This document shows, piece by piece, positions 1 to 16,120 of a stretch of 64,000 nucleotides of DNA. Origin of the DNA: Scortum barcoo. Lineage: Eukaryota > Chordata > Actinopteri > Centrarchiformes > Terapontidae. The notes beneath the pieces were generated by a model that saw only the letters and a program-made list of their open reading frames with translations, was not told the origin of the DNA and made no database searches. Each line of letters begins with the position of its first letter. The stretch's first letter is position 1. The position numbers and the translations under genes are program-made. Location: positions 23,878,085 through 23,942,084 of the forward strand of contig CM041546.1 in assembly GCA_023238725.1 (NCBI GenBank), read 5' to 3'.

Positions 1-8
1 CTGACGTC

Positions 9-40
<32 letters not shown>

Positions 41-3000
41 CGCTGCAGGGCTTGCAGACGCAGCACAGGATGCAGGGCGAGGCCAGCAGGAGGAGCGGAG
101 ACGTCACCAGCACGATGATGCTGACCCCCACCAGGATACCCACCACCTGAGGGGACAACACAGCAACATCTTTGACGCTGCACTAACCCACATCTTACAC
201 TACCAATGGATGAAACGATGATGTGTTAGTTTATCAGTGATGAACCGTCAGAGGATTTTCGCCTGACTCTACAGCTCCTCTCAGCCTACAGAGAACATTC
301 ACCATCTTTCAGCTCATTGTTTTGGTTTGATGCTGGGAATGAAACACCGATGGAAAAAACACACACAAGCAATGCACTGTTTATAACAGAGCACTAATGG
401 GATTGTGGGTAATGTAGTCCTAATATGAAACCACTCAAAAGAGATAAGAGTCTGCCTAGACAATGATCTCATGACTAGATATTAATGTTCATTTGACAAT
501 TGAAAAAATATTTTTTACACTTTCAAAACTAAATAGAATATATTATAGCCAAAGTCTGTGGACACGCCTGGCCACATACTTGTGTCTACATTTGGTTTAA
601 GGCTGTTTTTTACAGTTTGGGCTGTGCTCTTTAGCTCTAGTGCACAAAGAATGTGGTTTTCCATGTTAGGTATGGAAGAACTTGCACAGAGCACTGACCT
701 TAACCCCATCTAATACCTTTGGGATGAACTGGAATACTGACCGCGAGCCAGACCTTGTTGCCCAACATCAGACCTCACTAGTGCTCTTGTGGCTGAAGAT
801 GTGCTGTCAAAGCAGCATTTAAAGGCCATGGTTCAGGTACCCACGTAGTTTTGGCCAAGTAATCAGCATAATCATATATCACATCATTTTAGATCTAAAT
901 TAAAAAAACAAAACAACATACAACCCTAATACAGTAGATTTTACACATAGTGTTACTACAGCAGTGTTTCTCAGCAGCAGAGGTATTTCAGACAAGCAGA
1001 TTGTAAAACATCTAGGACCTGTTAGGCAAGGGTGTAACCAAGTCTGTCATGAGTTGTTTTGCAAGAAACAACCGTGCCGTTGTACTTCGACTCTCCAGAC
1101 ACTTAGCAACGCAGACACGCTGAGACACAGTCAGGAGGTTCACTGCAAACTTGATGCTAATCATGTGATAAGGGGAAAGGGAAAGAAAGTAGGTTTGCCA
1201 GCCAATTGTAATCATTTGTTGAATGCACAACGTCATCACAGGGCAGGAGTTTGAGATTAGAGCTGAGATTAGTTCAGCTTAATGTCTGATAAAGGACTAT
1301 TTGGGCACACTGGTGGAAAACAACAAACCACAAATAATGAGAGAACACAGACTTTATTGCTCTTTAAGGGGAAATTCACAGATGAATGCAACAGCTGCTG
1401 AACAGAGCAAAGCTGACAAATGTTTCCCAGGTCTGATGGTGAATGAGTTGTTTGTTTAAATTTACAAGAAATTAAATTAAAAGTGCCAGAATGGAAGCTT
1501 TACTGCCCTGTGTGGATTTCTGCAGTGTCCTCATTGGAGAGCATTTCAACAGTGACTAATTGATTGGACAGTGCTGCTGGGACAGAGTCCAAAATCTTTA
1601 ACACCCAATCACAATCAAACCTCTGTGTGGAATAACCTACCACTCACAGACGAGTGGTTCTGCAGGGCTAATTCCTTTGGACAATGGTAGTGTCAATACG
1701 AACCCCGAAATAAATACTGGATGTCTGCTCGGCTGCGCGCTGAGTGGCCTCACCTCACCTGTGTTCGGTTCCACATAACCGAGGCCCTAGAGTGTCCCAG
1801 CTTGTTCCTGCATGGTCCCTTATCGTAATGCCTCAGGAAGATATCACCCTGTAATTACAGCACACGCATGTTAAGACAAGACAGCTATTATCCAGCAATT
1901 ATTAATGAGATTTAAACTGAAGGGGGCGTGGCAGAGGCTGGTATTTGGCTAGCTAGGTGGTATGTTAGCTATAAAATAGTTATGAGCACAGATGGAGTAA
2001 ACAGGCAGTGTAGTTGTTTTTCAGGTTGGGTTGAAAACCAGGAGAGACTCACATCCAGATTCTGCAGACAGTACCAGCAGAAGGTGTGTTTGCAGCTCTT
2101 GCACAGCATCTGTGCGCAGCCCTGGTTCCTCTCGATGTAGATGCCACACATGGGACATGATTGCTTGATGGGCGTGTCAGAGTTGCTGTCCGAGCGGGCC
2201 CTGCGCATTGGGAGAGAGGTATGCAGATAATGAGGGCACACTGTATGAAGCCGTGAGGGTCTCAAGAGTTTCCAGGCAGTGTGTGGAATCTTTATTTAGC
2301 AGGAGAGTTAAAGGTCAGTGTTCGCTTTCAACTGGGTTAATTATTTTGGGATTCAAAAGTATGAGGGGAAGCACTCTGGGCCACAGCTACCAAGGAAAAC
2401 CCTGAAATCATGTTTGAGGGTCTCAACAACATGAAGAGTTTCAGTTTGATGATTTTTGGTGGCTAGTCAAAAACTTCTAAGGGGGGCTTACACTGGTTGA
2501 CAGACTACTAGCCACATATCTCTAAAATATGACCTTGGTACAGTAAGGTCATGTTTGATGGCTAAACCTGCAGACTGAGGCAAATGTATGTCATGCTCTC
2601 AAGTTGAAATTGAAAATAGATGTTCCTCTATCCCTCCATCCTTCACAGCACACTGCTTCACTGCAGTGCACTGACTCCTTCTGTACAGTGGACTAGCTGG
2701 CTCGGAGCCCGCCCTCCTCCTCCCTTTGGCAAAGGGACAATGGAATTCCAATATAAGTCAGTGACTCCCCAATGACATCAGTCAGTCTGGCAGAGCCACA
2801 GCTCAGAGCATCACAGTATTGTGGCTGCACAACAGGGACGACACAGAGGGCACTTCTGAAGAATACTAAGCTATTAATCCTGAAATAGTGTTTATATTCA
2901 GCACAGGTCCTACTGGGAGATGAGGAACTACACATCACTTGTATAATGCATTTAATGAGAATATACTGTCAGGTCTTTTATACTGAAAGGAGGGATGGGA

Positions 3001-6000
3001 TTTTCCTCATAGAATAAAATAATGAAATTGAATGATCGAATTGATAGTCCATATATAGTTAAAGTCACTGTTTAAATTGAATAGTTAATAAAACCCTTTA
3101 ATGTATTCATGATTAGCAGGTAGTTTGTCCTTAACAAACACACGCATGTTGCTTTGAGCACAGTATCACTTTCAAAGTGCAGCTCAGACTCTGTGGTTGC
3201 AGGCAGTGGGCGGCCGACTGACCTGCTTTCACGAGAGGGTGAGGGTGACATCATGGGCTGCCGCTCGGGGCAGGTATGGTCGTCCTGCCAGGGCCCTCTG
3301 CATCCGGAGCAGAAGACGGTGCGGCAGGTCGGGCAGGGCACAGCGGTGGGCTGGCCCTCGGTGCTTGGCTGCACACTGCAAACTGCCTGACATTCAAGCA
3401 CCGGGCACCAGGCTTTACTGGGGTCCAGCTTCACTCCTACAGAAAGCAAAGAGGGGATGTGATTGTACATTTTCTGAGGAAGACATCAAGTGGGATGTTA
3501 TATACAAAATAAATGAACATATAAAGGAATACTAACAACACTATGTATCAGTACTACACTATCAGTTATACCACTGAGGAGTGCCTTAATAATTACATTT
3601 CATCTTGTTTCTGATCTGTGAAGGTTCTCTGAATTCAAAATAAATCCGTTTCACAACAATCAAACCAAAACTGGAGCTTTCATGATCTGACTCAGATCCC
3701 ACCACCTCATACTTTCATTGTGAATCATAGCAGAAGGCAAACATTGTCGCAGAACAGCCTGCACTTTGCACTTGTTTATACTTCTAGTATTATGAGTCTC
3801 ATGATATACGGCCTGAATAAACAATATCTATTATTGGCTTCCCAGCGTATTGTTACTGTGCAACTGGAAAAGACCAATACAGCTACAAGGCTAAACTAAC
3901 CTCAGTTTGCAATTTGTAAATGTCAACAGAAACCCATTTCAACAGTTACTCTCTCTCTGCCCCCAGGCCTCCAGTGGACAGAGATTTGCCTACACACTTT
4001 TCCACAACTTATGGTGTTATGGAGTTACACGTAGGTCAAACAATTTATCAGTGCTGAAAAGCTCATTACTTTCAACTTTACTGAGCAGTAGTATGGGACC
4101 TCTCGCAGCATTTGTTATTGAATTTCCTGCTGGTAATGTTGGCTTTAACTGAGGGTTTCAAAGACACTGTTTGAGTGACCTCTGGGGTAAGGCTGGACCC
4201 AGGCATGTGAAGCTCAGCACTCTGTGGGGCTGCTTAGTGTAATGCCACGAGCTGAACTGCGACCTGAAATAGCCCGATGCCTGTCACCAGTCCTCAGCAT
4301 GCTAATGCAACAATACCTACCTCTCTCAAACTTGAGACGCTGATACAGCTCCGCCTGATCTTCTGGAGCCAGGCTGGCAATCTGCAGTCACACAGCACAC
4401 AGAGGGGTCGTGTTTTATTCACTCAGGGATTTGACGCTGGACTTTGCGTGCACGCAAGCAACACGAGCAAAACTTAGACAATAGATAAATACAAAAATGT
4501 GCGGCGGTCAAGATTAAAATCAGTTGTGTTGTTGCTAAGAAGCTGACACTTCAAAGATCATGCAGGATCAACTGGTCACCTAGCAACTGCAATTTACTGC
4601 ATTACATCTAAGACGCCCCAGTAGTAACCACAGATACAAAGAAAAGTAGCTAAATGCAGCATTGTCTAAATGAAATAAGGCTGCAAACAAAACTACAATT
4701 AAAATGTCTTTTTTAGAGTTGTAGTAAAGGCAAGAGTACATGTTGCAGTGTATGTCTGCAAATACTGCATTTTAAGCATACACTGATGCTTTTTATCTGC
4801 CTAATTTCACTACAGGATAACAGGGAATATTCTACTGTCACATCTATTCTAATTCAGATAGAAGGCCGACGATCTATCAAAAGAAGCTTTTCTTACACAG
4901 TTCAGACAGGGGCAATATTACAAATGAGGAACTGGGCAGCAGAATTTCCATTTGTTTGCGACTCAGCAGTTGAAGCCTCTTATCTGACGTGTTAACTGTG
5001 AGCTATCCATGATGTGTGGTAGCTCAGGGGTTTCACTACTTTCCCTCTGAATGCTCACATTACCTCATTTTACTCGTCACGCCCAAAGGCAACAAGAATT
5101 TCCTCAGAATTGTCATTAAGGATGGATACACAGGATTTTCACAACACTTTGTCTCAGTTAATCCAGCCCACGCATAAAGAAATACACAAGGGTGGAAATC
5201 CAACTTTAGATTTCTGTAGAAGCTGGCTTGCAGCACTCTGGAGTGTAAACAAAGTGTCGTGGTATGCAACTTAGAAATTCAGGAAATATTCCACAAAAAC
5301 ATGTTGGCTCAAAACAGGTTTTGAATTAAGTATGTGTCTATGCATCAACGTTATTTTAAGACTCTTTTTTTGGTTTCCCTCATGATTACATACCATTGGT
5401 TTTAAAAAGGGCATACCTCAGAGTCCAGCAGCACTCCAGTCTTTTGGCAGGCCATATCTGGGCAGGTGATAGGTGCCCCCCCACCCTCCATGACGGCCAA
5501 CAGAACATACTGCCGCAGACACTAGAGAGGGACCAAACAACACAACTGAATGGGAGTGGGAGGAGTGTATCATCGTGTATCACAAGGGTCACATCCTTTG
5601 CAGAGAGCAATGTATTTAACATATCTCTATCTATATTTACCTATATCTGTCTATAGCCATATATATCAGGGTAAACTAAGCCAAATACACATGAGCTCCT
5701 TATTGGCATTCATACATCAAAGGTCATATGTTGCTTCAGGAGGAACTATATAAACATTGCACAATGTCAAACAGTTTTGAGGAACAGAAAATAAAAACAT
5801 TTGATTTTCACATTTGAATAACACTTTTCAGTGGATGATGAGCCATGGTAGAAGTCTGCGCAAGCTGGAATGTGTGTTTTATCTGTGTGACCTTGTGCAT
5901 GAAACACTAACAACTTAGCCAGCGCGGACAAAGATTAACACCTGCCAATATCTAGCAAACCCCTCTGTGTCAGGGAACACCACCAACATCTCAGTTTCAG

Positions 6001-6839
6001 TATGCCAGGCAGGCACATATGAGACAGGAGCAGTGCGTTGGCGTCTCTGCTATAAATGAAACAGCTCTGTATTCCGGCCAGAGCACTTCTTCTCGCTTAA
6101 AATGACTGAAAACCCTCTCAGGAAATGTTTTTTTGGTCCAAGAGATTGTGGAAAAAAACTTCAACAACTTTCATAAATGATAAATATTTCCAAGGACAAG
6201 ACAAAGAAAGTCAATGTGAGAGAAAAAACATGGTCTTTTGAAACCACTTCACTTCACTAAAGCTGCAATACGCAGAATTCGCCTGTAAAGGATCTATTTT
6301 AAGATCTTAAAGGAAGTGATGCCGTAATAAAGAGCAGAATCCCATTCCAAGTCATTTAAACGTAGGAGATTTGCCTAAATTGCCCAAAAAAAGTTTGTGG
6401 TTGGATCATGTTTGTGAAATAGTGACTAAATAGTGACTAGTAAAATCGTGAGTAACATGAGTAGAGGATAAGCATACTTGCATTTTCTAATCAATCTAAA
6501 TATAGCTTGGAGGCAGCTTCTCTGTTTCAGTAACACAGTTGATTTCTGTCTTGGCTAATGTGTCCTTGAGCAGCCCTGGGCAACAGAAAACATTTTTTTA
6601 TGCATATGAGCATTATCTACTGTGAGAAACTGGCTCTTTTTGTTTTCTCTTACTGCCGTGCAGAAGACACAGTTGCAGCTCTGCAGTTCCCTGGTGGCTG
6701 CTGATGGCTGCTCACTGAGGCACAGCTTGCAGAAGACCTGGGAGACCTCTGGCTCCGGCTGGGGGTTAGCCTCGGCCTCAGGGGTCCCCGGTGCCGAATC
6801 CCTGGCTTCTCGGCTCAGGGTGGGGCTCCCGCTGGCCAT
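1..6839 (-). CDS. rnf144b: RNF144B-type RBR E3 ubiquitin ligase (coding exons; C-terminus cut by window edge)
   Basis: RING-between-RING E3 ligase that passes ubiquitin through a RING2 cysteine thioester; tail-anchored in membranes. Coding exons on the minus strand, in order: 6839-6654, 5521-5417, 4381-4321, 3436-3223, 2200-2053, 1848-1759, 146-1. All junctions are GT-AG and phases agree, giving at least 316 residues (human protein about 303). RING1 begins at CKLC (about residue 37) and continues through CNCVFCTAC to CPDMAC. The IBR region has WCPVLECQ and FCSGC. RING2 has CPMC, YIERNQGCAQM (catalytic Cys about 217) and CKHTFCWYC. The last exon encodes one membrane segment (about 269-300), a CCVCKPC stretch and a Lys-rich tail. 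Ending the segment in LLLLASPCILCC points to RNF144B rather than RNF144A. Oddities: Ser inserted before the first RING2 Cys, and FERGV where mammals have FEREV. The ATG at 6839 is the first in frame with the RBR. The stop codon is outside the window. Confidence 0.95.
530..870 (+). mobile_element. Degenerate Tc1/mariner-like or MITE fragment in rnf144b intron
   Basis: The stretch starts near AGTCTGTGGACACGCCTGG and ends with TTTTGGCCAAGTA. In the middle, the frame reads like a decayed NPxxFGMxW... transposase tail (around 700-800). This composition is familiar from non-autonomous Tc1-like elements scattered in fish genomes. No intact ORF remains. Family assignment is from memory and uncertain. 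Confidence 0.45.
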
Positions 6840-6940
6840 GGCGTGGGTGAGGCAGGCGGGCGGGGGAGGAGAGAGGGAGGAATCAGGCCGCGCCTAGCCC
6901 TTCTGCCGGGGACTGAGAGGAGCTACAAGCCTCCATGTTC
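6840..6940 (-). promoter_or_regulatory. rnf144b: rnf144b 5' UTR part of exon 2, with a short upstream ORF
   Basis: A strong acceptor (TTTCAG) ends at 6941 and the exon runs into the rnf144b ATG at 6839. The leader contains an earlier ATG at 6935-6933 opening a 17-codon frame that stops at 6883, out of frame with the ligase. This looks like a uORF that could lower translation. The splice site is seen; the effect is inferred. Confidence 0.6.
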
Positions 6941-7149
6941 CTGAAAGCAGAGAGAGGATTTAATCTGTCTGTCCCCTCAGTGTAGGTGTGACTCTTTGTT
7001 ACAGTTACACGCGCAACCACTTCCACGCCGTCAGACAACACTGCACCCTTTTTCTGGAAACCTGTCATCTCTTTCGGTAACTGGTATACCAACTGTGATG
7101 ACTTCACCTCTCCCTGAAGCGACACACTGTCATTGTCCTGTTACCTGAG

Positions 7150-9535
7150 AGATGAATCGGCCAGTGCTTAAAGCTGCGTGGTGCATGAAGTCAAACATAA
7201 TTACGTGTAGTTACTGCAGTGTTATCGATTTCTCATCACGACTGTTGTTTCTCCATAAATGGCTGTCATTTTTTAAGGTCAAAGTCCAAGGTCTGTGTTT
7301 ACGGAGCCTACAGTTATTGACCAGCTCCTCGTTCATTCTGACAGGAGGAATCGTTGTTTTTAGAAACATGGTAAATGCAGCTACAGTAGGTAATGTCAGC
7401 ACTGAGCCAAATAACAGGGGCAGAAGGACAGAAAAGGAGGGTAATTCACGCCGTGAAGAAGTAAAAGGGATGAACCAGGATATGACTGATATATTTCTGA
7501 ACATTTTGATATTTTGGAGTTCAGCATTATCATTAGCGCTAAGAACAGCTGAGTTGAAAAATCAGAGGGTCACTAGACGTTGTATGATTCATCCTGAGAG
7601 CGGTAGACAGATCTGTGCCAGCTGACGTGAGTCACAAATGTAATGGTGATGGCATGATAGAGGTGGGTGGATAAAAAAGGCCTAATCTGGTGTTAAAGGG
7701 AACCAAAGTCACCAAACCCCAAAATCATCCCTTTGCTTCTGTGCAATCCCAAAAAGCATGAGAAATAATAACCCCATAATCTGGGATTTGCGATTAATCC
7801 CACAGATAACAGTGGTTGGACACAGAACAGGGTCACACAGGAAACGCTGGCGTTAAAAACACACTCTGCGGCCTGAGCGGCTGTTGAAATCACACATTAT
7901 CCCACAGACAATGTTCTCTGTTTTAGTAGGCTGTTAAAGTTGGCAGCAAACTTTGGAGCGGCTCAATCAATACAGCCACCGCCACCACTGGTGTCCTAAT
8001 TTTTTCAGTGAGCGCTCTTTTATTATGTAGTATTGATCAGTGGCAGCACACATGCGGATCAATGATAGTGGAGCTTGTGGAGCTGCGTGCGTTGGTATTT
8101 CTGCACAGTCATGGTGTATCCTCCTGCACCACTTTCAGACAGGTGAGCTGAGCCGGCTGCAGTCATCATGCCACAATCCTGTCGGCCTGTCCCGTCCTGC
8201 CCGAGCACAAGCAGTCTCACATGGGAAAATAACAGGTTTCTAATCAGCTGGCTCTGCTGTGTGGAATAACAGAGTAACGCCTTTCATTCCTGCACAACTT
8301 CAAAGTTTAGACAAACCTAAGATCTTAGAACACACAAATGTGTGTCGATCCGTCTTTGACATGATAGATTTGATTGACTCTGAACTGTAAAGTTCATCAG
8401 TACTTCTTGATTGTTTGACTCTAATGATATACAGCAATCGGATTTATGTTTGCATGAATGATTTTGAAAATTAGATCATAATCTGAGCGCTGTCTCAGGA
8501 GCGTCTCCACCCTGAATGTTTGCCCATGGGACTAAATCTAAATATATTAAATGTCAATTCAAAATGCTGACAGCCAGAAGACATCACTCTCAGTATTGTC
8601 CTTTGACAAACCCCAGCCTGACTGCAGTCCTTGCCCCTGAGAAGAAATTAGAGCTGAGAATAAGAGTCCACATTCAAACTTTAATCTTCACTGTTGGACC
8701 TATTCATCGATCAAAACGCGCTTGTGTGCTTGCAGTTCCTCTTCGGTGCAGAGCTGGCCACTGGGTGATTAGCAGTCCTCAGGGATCGAGGTCTAGATGG
8801 CATTCCACCCACGAAGGGAGGGTGTGTGTGTGTGTGGGGGGGGATCAAAGCATCATTGTTGACCAGAGAGGCAGATACGGAAAACCAGATCTGCCCGGTG
8901 AAAAGCTGCCGCTGCTTTTACACAGACGTGCCACTGTGTTGGGCGGGAGGCAGCTGGGACTGTGCGCTCGGGGAGTGTGTGGCAGAATTTATATGGCATC
9001 ATTTATACAGCTGCAATCACTCCCCGTCTGCCTCTGTGGACGTCTGGCCCAGTAACCTGTGTGTTCTTTGGGAGGGAGCCTAAAACAAGAGCACATGAAG
9101 TTGAAGCATGGGAGAGAGGGGATGGGGTGGGAAATATGCAGACCTTCATCTCGGGGTAGATCAGCTGAACCAGAACCAGTGTGGTGGACAGTGACTTGGA
9201 CTGCTGTGATCTAAAGGTGTATCATTCCTCATGTAATGTAGAGATGTGTGCTGTCATACATGCACATATCTCTACAGTAAGCCTGGGGTTGGTATGGTAT
9301 ACTTCGTGGCAAGCTAACACTTAAATCACATCTGTTACTGTGCACACAGACCACACATCGAACCGCACACATCTGCAGCCCCTCTCAAGGTTGCACTCAC
9401 AGATAGGTGAACATTGAAATTATGACGCATTCACGGAAACAGCTGATAAGGTGTAGAGGTGAGAGATGGTCTGCATGGTGCAGAGAGAAGCAGAAAAAAG
9501 GGAGAAAGAGGGGTGGGGGCGGTGGGGGGACCTAC
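7150..9535. other. rnf144b intron 1, no gene seen
   Basis: Between the presumed first exon and the exon starting at 6940. Open frames here (for example 7152-7625 and 8516-9055) have no recognisable domain or splice context. A short TG/G tract lies at about 8820-8842. I see nothing else. Confidence 0.5.
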
Positions 9536-9840
9536 CTTGCCTGTGCACCACTGGGTGTAGGAGCTGCCTGAGTCCAGATCCACCGCCGCAGTGCTCTCAC
9601 CGGGACACGGACACATGTGTTGTCACGGTCCGCTGCTGCTACAACAACCGATCAGCTGTCAACGCCTTTTTCCACCGCCGCCCCCTCCTCACACACGCAC
9701 CGGGCTCAAAGAGCAACTAAAAACATGTCTCGCTCCTGTCTGGGCTGACTTGACTGACTCTGTGTGTGTGTGTGTGTGCTCCTGCCTTTAGTTTCCATCC
9801 AGGAAGCTGTGCCTGCTCTCCGCTGATCTCCACTCATGAC
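9536..9840 (-). promoter_or_regulatory. rnf144b: Probable rnf144b first non-coding exon and promoter
   Basis: GC-rich, CpG-containing stretch on the minus strand ending in a consensus donor (CAAG|GTAGG at 9536/9535). Joined to the acceptor at 6940 it gives a leader with a second uORF (ATG at 9616) that stops soon after the junction. The 5' limit (transcription start) is not visible, so the far boundary is a guess. Confidence 0.4.
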
Positions 9841-9849
9841 TGCTCCTGC

Positions 9850-12080
9850 CGGTTAGTTCACTGTACTCAGGCTGCCTTCAGGTGCAGCCGGACAAACCAG
9901 CTGCTCAGGGACCTATGCTGGTAATGTGTGGGAGTCAGACATAGAAGAAGCAAAAATTATAATAAATAAGTCATAATTAATGCAATCAAAATGCAATCAG
10001 TAATGACTCATGACTTGTGTAGTAGAATTACCCGTGATTTCCATGATTTCTAAGATTTTGCTGTTGGACGGTGTTATAGTTGATTCAAACAACTGAAAAA
10101 AGGGGCTTTGATGAATCTTTTTCCCTTAAATTTGAGGGGTTTCATTCCAAAAATAAAAAACCTTATTTGGGGTATTTTATGAGCTTTAACATTATTGTCC
10201 ATGATTCCATTTTAGACTCAATATATCACAATTTGATCACATTTAGTCCAACAATAACTCATAATCAAACACTTACAGCATTTCTTCCCGAGAATAATAA
10301 TCATGACAGTGCAGAGACCTTAGATCTTCATAATGAGAACTCAAACCTATAGGTAGTATAATTGCACATAGAAAATGAAGCTGAATAAATACTGAAATAT
10401 TAAATTCATACAATTTAGAAAAAAAAATGAAAGAAGTGATCTTTTTGTTGGCTTTGGAGGGGTCATCATGACTTCAGTGTTTCTAAAGTCCCTCTTGTAG
10501 TCATGTATTTAAGAGGTAATATAGAACAGGGTCGACACATCTGACATTCACTTTGTTTTGTTCAAAGGCTGATCTAACCAAAAATATGAACTATACTGAA
10601 CTTAAATTAATACAATAAGTTATAGAAAGTGATAATGGTTACATCATCAATCACTTGTCTATTAGAGGTTTTACAGCTCGTAAGCTTTGGCCTGAGGAGG
10701 CCTTTTGACAGACTTACAGTTCATCCTCCATCCACTGTGAGAGCGGTGTAATTAATCATTTTGCTACTGAATGAAAGTAAGCATCATGTTTTTTTTTGTT
10801 TTTTTAGGCATAGAAGTGATTAGGTTTAGCCAAAGAAACAGTGGTGTCAATTCTCATCAGAAAAAAAGAGAGAGGAGCATTTTGAGTTTTTTGTGTGTCA
10901 TATTCAGGAGGCGTAAATGAGGACTTTGCAATTCATGACGTGTTGAAGTGTTTATGAGCTGTTGAATGTGTCATCTATGTACTTTATGAGGTAATACTCC
11001 TCAATGTTGTTTTTATTTTCTCTTTGACTTTTTATTATTGTGACATATCCGATGAGTGTTCATCACACTGTCGATTGTTTTCAAAGTTTGCCTCACTCAT
11101 TTTTGGAACAGGCTTCTTTTATACGGGCTACAGTACCTCCCCTCAGACGTACTTCCCCTATTTACACTCCATATATGGTGTCATCAATATCCCAAACTCA
11201 TCCGTATGTCAATTCCCCATTGGCTGATATATAGATGTAAACGTGCATGTGCATGCATTTGATTGGTTATTACTATTATTATTTTCATTATTATTTTTAT
11301 TATTATATTGTAACACAAAGGAATGCTGATTGTATTAAATCATTTTTCATAGAAATGTTGAGTGCATTGTATGATAACATTGATGAGTGCCACTAAATGT
11401 GTTTGTTTATCTCACAAAAAACAAAAAACATTGTTTCCTGTTCCACAATATTTATCTCACTTTAGCCTCTTGAAGACTGTGTCTCCTCTTCATGCAGCTT
11501 GAAAGTTGGTGAGGTGAAGCCAGAAACACCTGCTGTGATTTTCATTGACACACTTCAGCATGCACACCTGACTGGGACCCATCTGGTTGCCTGTAAAGAA
11601 GATAGTTGAGTCATATTTCTAACTTCCTCAAAAGTATGGCATTTATAGACTTCGCTGTCATTTTGGAGTGAGGCTTTGTGGAAAGCTCAATCGTGCACCT
11701 GTTGTTTGTCTGTGCTACAACAAATTCAGGGTGCATTCCCGTTGCATCATTTCCTCTCCTCAGCCAGATGCATCAGTGCCAGCAGGTCCGTGCTGAGGGT
11801 GAAGAGCACGTGCAGCTGATCCACCTGCGCTCGTGTCCATTTGCATGATAAATCCTGACGCAAAGTGCTGCGTTTGAACGCTCCTGCATTTGGAGTGAGG
11901 AGCATACGAGGTGCAGTGAACGCACCACGGCAGAGCTGTGGGAGAAACGCAGCAGAGAGAAATAACGTGATTAAACACTGGGAAGGAGCTGCAGCGTCAC
12001 TTTTTCTCGTGTACGTGACGGTGATAAGGTTAAAAACCCACGCAAAGAGTCGTACAATAACATCACATAGTGCAGCAGCC
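9850..12080. other. Divergent intergenic region between rnf144b and the RHIM-like gene
   Basis: About 2.2 kb separating the minus-strand rnf144b start from the plus-strand gene at 12222. Mostly AT-rich with poly-T and ATT runs (11265-11310). From about 11700 it becomes CpG-rich toward the downstream promoter. No gene or recognisable element seen. Confidence 0.5.
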
Positions 12081-12120
12081 ACCCGGAGTTCCAGCTCACT
12101 GTGGAAACCCCACGTCGAAA

Positions 12121-12157
12121 CGCGCATGCGCCATTGCGCCGGGGACTTTTCCGAGAA
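12121..12157 (+). promoter_or_regulatory. Promoter motif cluster: NRF1-like, kappaB-like and GAS-like sites
   Basis: Within 100 bases upstream of the ATG at 12222 lie a CGCGCATGCGCC palindrome (12121-12132, NRF1-like), GGGGACTTTTCC (12141-12152, kappaB-like but one base longer than the consensus spacing) and an exact TTCNNNGAA match, TTCCGAGAA (12149-12157, STAT GAS type). The sequences are seen. Their use, and interferon or NF-kappaB control of the gene, is inference. Confidence 0.35.
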
Positions 12158-12221
12158 ATTGTATATCTGCCGGTGTCGATCGCTTCTTCACCTTATTTAT
12201 CCTGTTATCACTGCCACAAGA

Positions 12222-15095
<2,874 letters not shown>

Positions 15096-15831
15096 AATAA
15101 CAACAAATATTCTCATTTAAGGAGCTTGAACCAGATCAATTTAGGCTTTAAAATAACTTAAATGATTAACCAGTTACCACAGATTAATCTGTTCTGATCA
15201 GTTATTGGGTTAATCGACTAATTGTTTGAGCTCAGTTGTTTCGACTGACCTGACTCCTATGGTTTAATAGGGATTTCTTCTGTTCTTGGTTTTGACGTGA
15301 CTGGAAACTGACATTTGCAACTGCTGATTTAAAAATATAACTATAGCTCATCACGATGTTGAAAGAGTTTCAGCACGTATGAGCAGACGTCATCTCCCCA
15401 AGCCCAGATTCTCTTCAATGAAGGGTTTTCCTGTTTTGCAATGCAGGGTGTTCTGCTCCTGTCAGAGTCCCAGTTTCATATATGGATGTCACTTTGTGAT
15501 GGCTCATTTTGTCATCTCTCCCATACACTGAATGATAAACTTTGTTAATTTACTGTGGGATTTGTTTTACCAGCTTGTGAAATGGATGTTATGTGATTTT
15601 ATAGATGAACAGTATTGATAGGCGGTGTGTCTGTGACTCAGATCCTTATCATGTCATGATAAAAGGGTTGACTTATGTTTACATGTATGGCCTATGGTCA
15701 TTAACAGTTGACTACTTAGTAGTGCTCATTGCTGGGAGTCATTTTGATTTCTTGGTTTTGTTTAGTGTTTAAGCTTGTAAAACCGTCTGCTTATACTGTA
15801 TGTACATAAAATAAGTAAAAACAGGACTTTG

Positions 15832-15837
15832 AATAAA
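15832..15837 (+). terminator. Candidate poly(A) signal of the RHIM-like gene
   Basis: AATAAA about 740 bases after the stop codon. A second AATAAA lies at 16024-16029. Which one is used cannot be told from sequence. Confidence 0.35.
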
Positions 15838-16061
15838 GGTGCTAATATTGTGTCAGCTTATATATTTACATATGAAATGATGCTTATGTGCTCTATGTTA
15901 CCTTCACACTTTGAGCGACTTAACTTATTCTTCTGAAATATTGTAGAAGATAAGTTGAGTCTTTTATTTTGTTGATTGATGTTGCATACTGTAATAAAAA
16001 AAAAACATGTTTTTACTATTTTAAATAAAGAACAATAGAATAAAGATATGAAGACTTCCTG

Positions 16062-16067
16062 TTTATT
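16062..16067 (-). terminator. iqcg: Candidate poly(A) signal of iqcg
   Basis: TTTATT on the plus strand is AATAAA on the minus strand, about 55 bases past the iqcg stop at 16121. The two convergent genes therefore end within a few hundred bases of each other. Confidence 0.5.
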
Positions 16068-16120
16068 GTTACTGAGTTATTTACAGTATTTCAAGGTTTC
16101 AAAGGAGAATTGGACAAAAT

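Noticed and set aside
960..1260. Pair of overlapping frames in both strands suggesting a transposase fragment
   Set aside because: GISDKQIVKHL hints at a helix-turn-helix of a Tc1-like protein, but the rest does not follow; too weak to call.
11865..12221. Upstream part of the 158-codon plus-strand frame reaching the RHIM-like exon 1
   Set aside because: CpG promoter sequence with no coding character; the ATG at 12222 has an acceptable context (AAGAATGA) and begins the part that splices onward.
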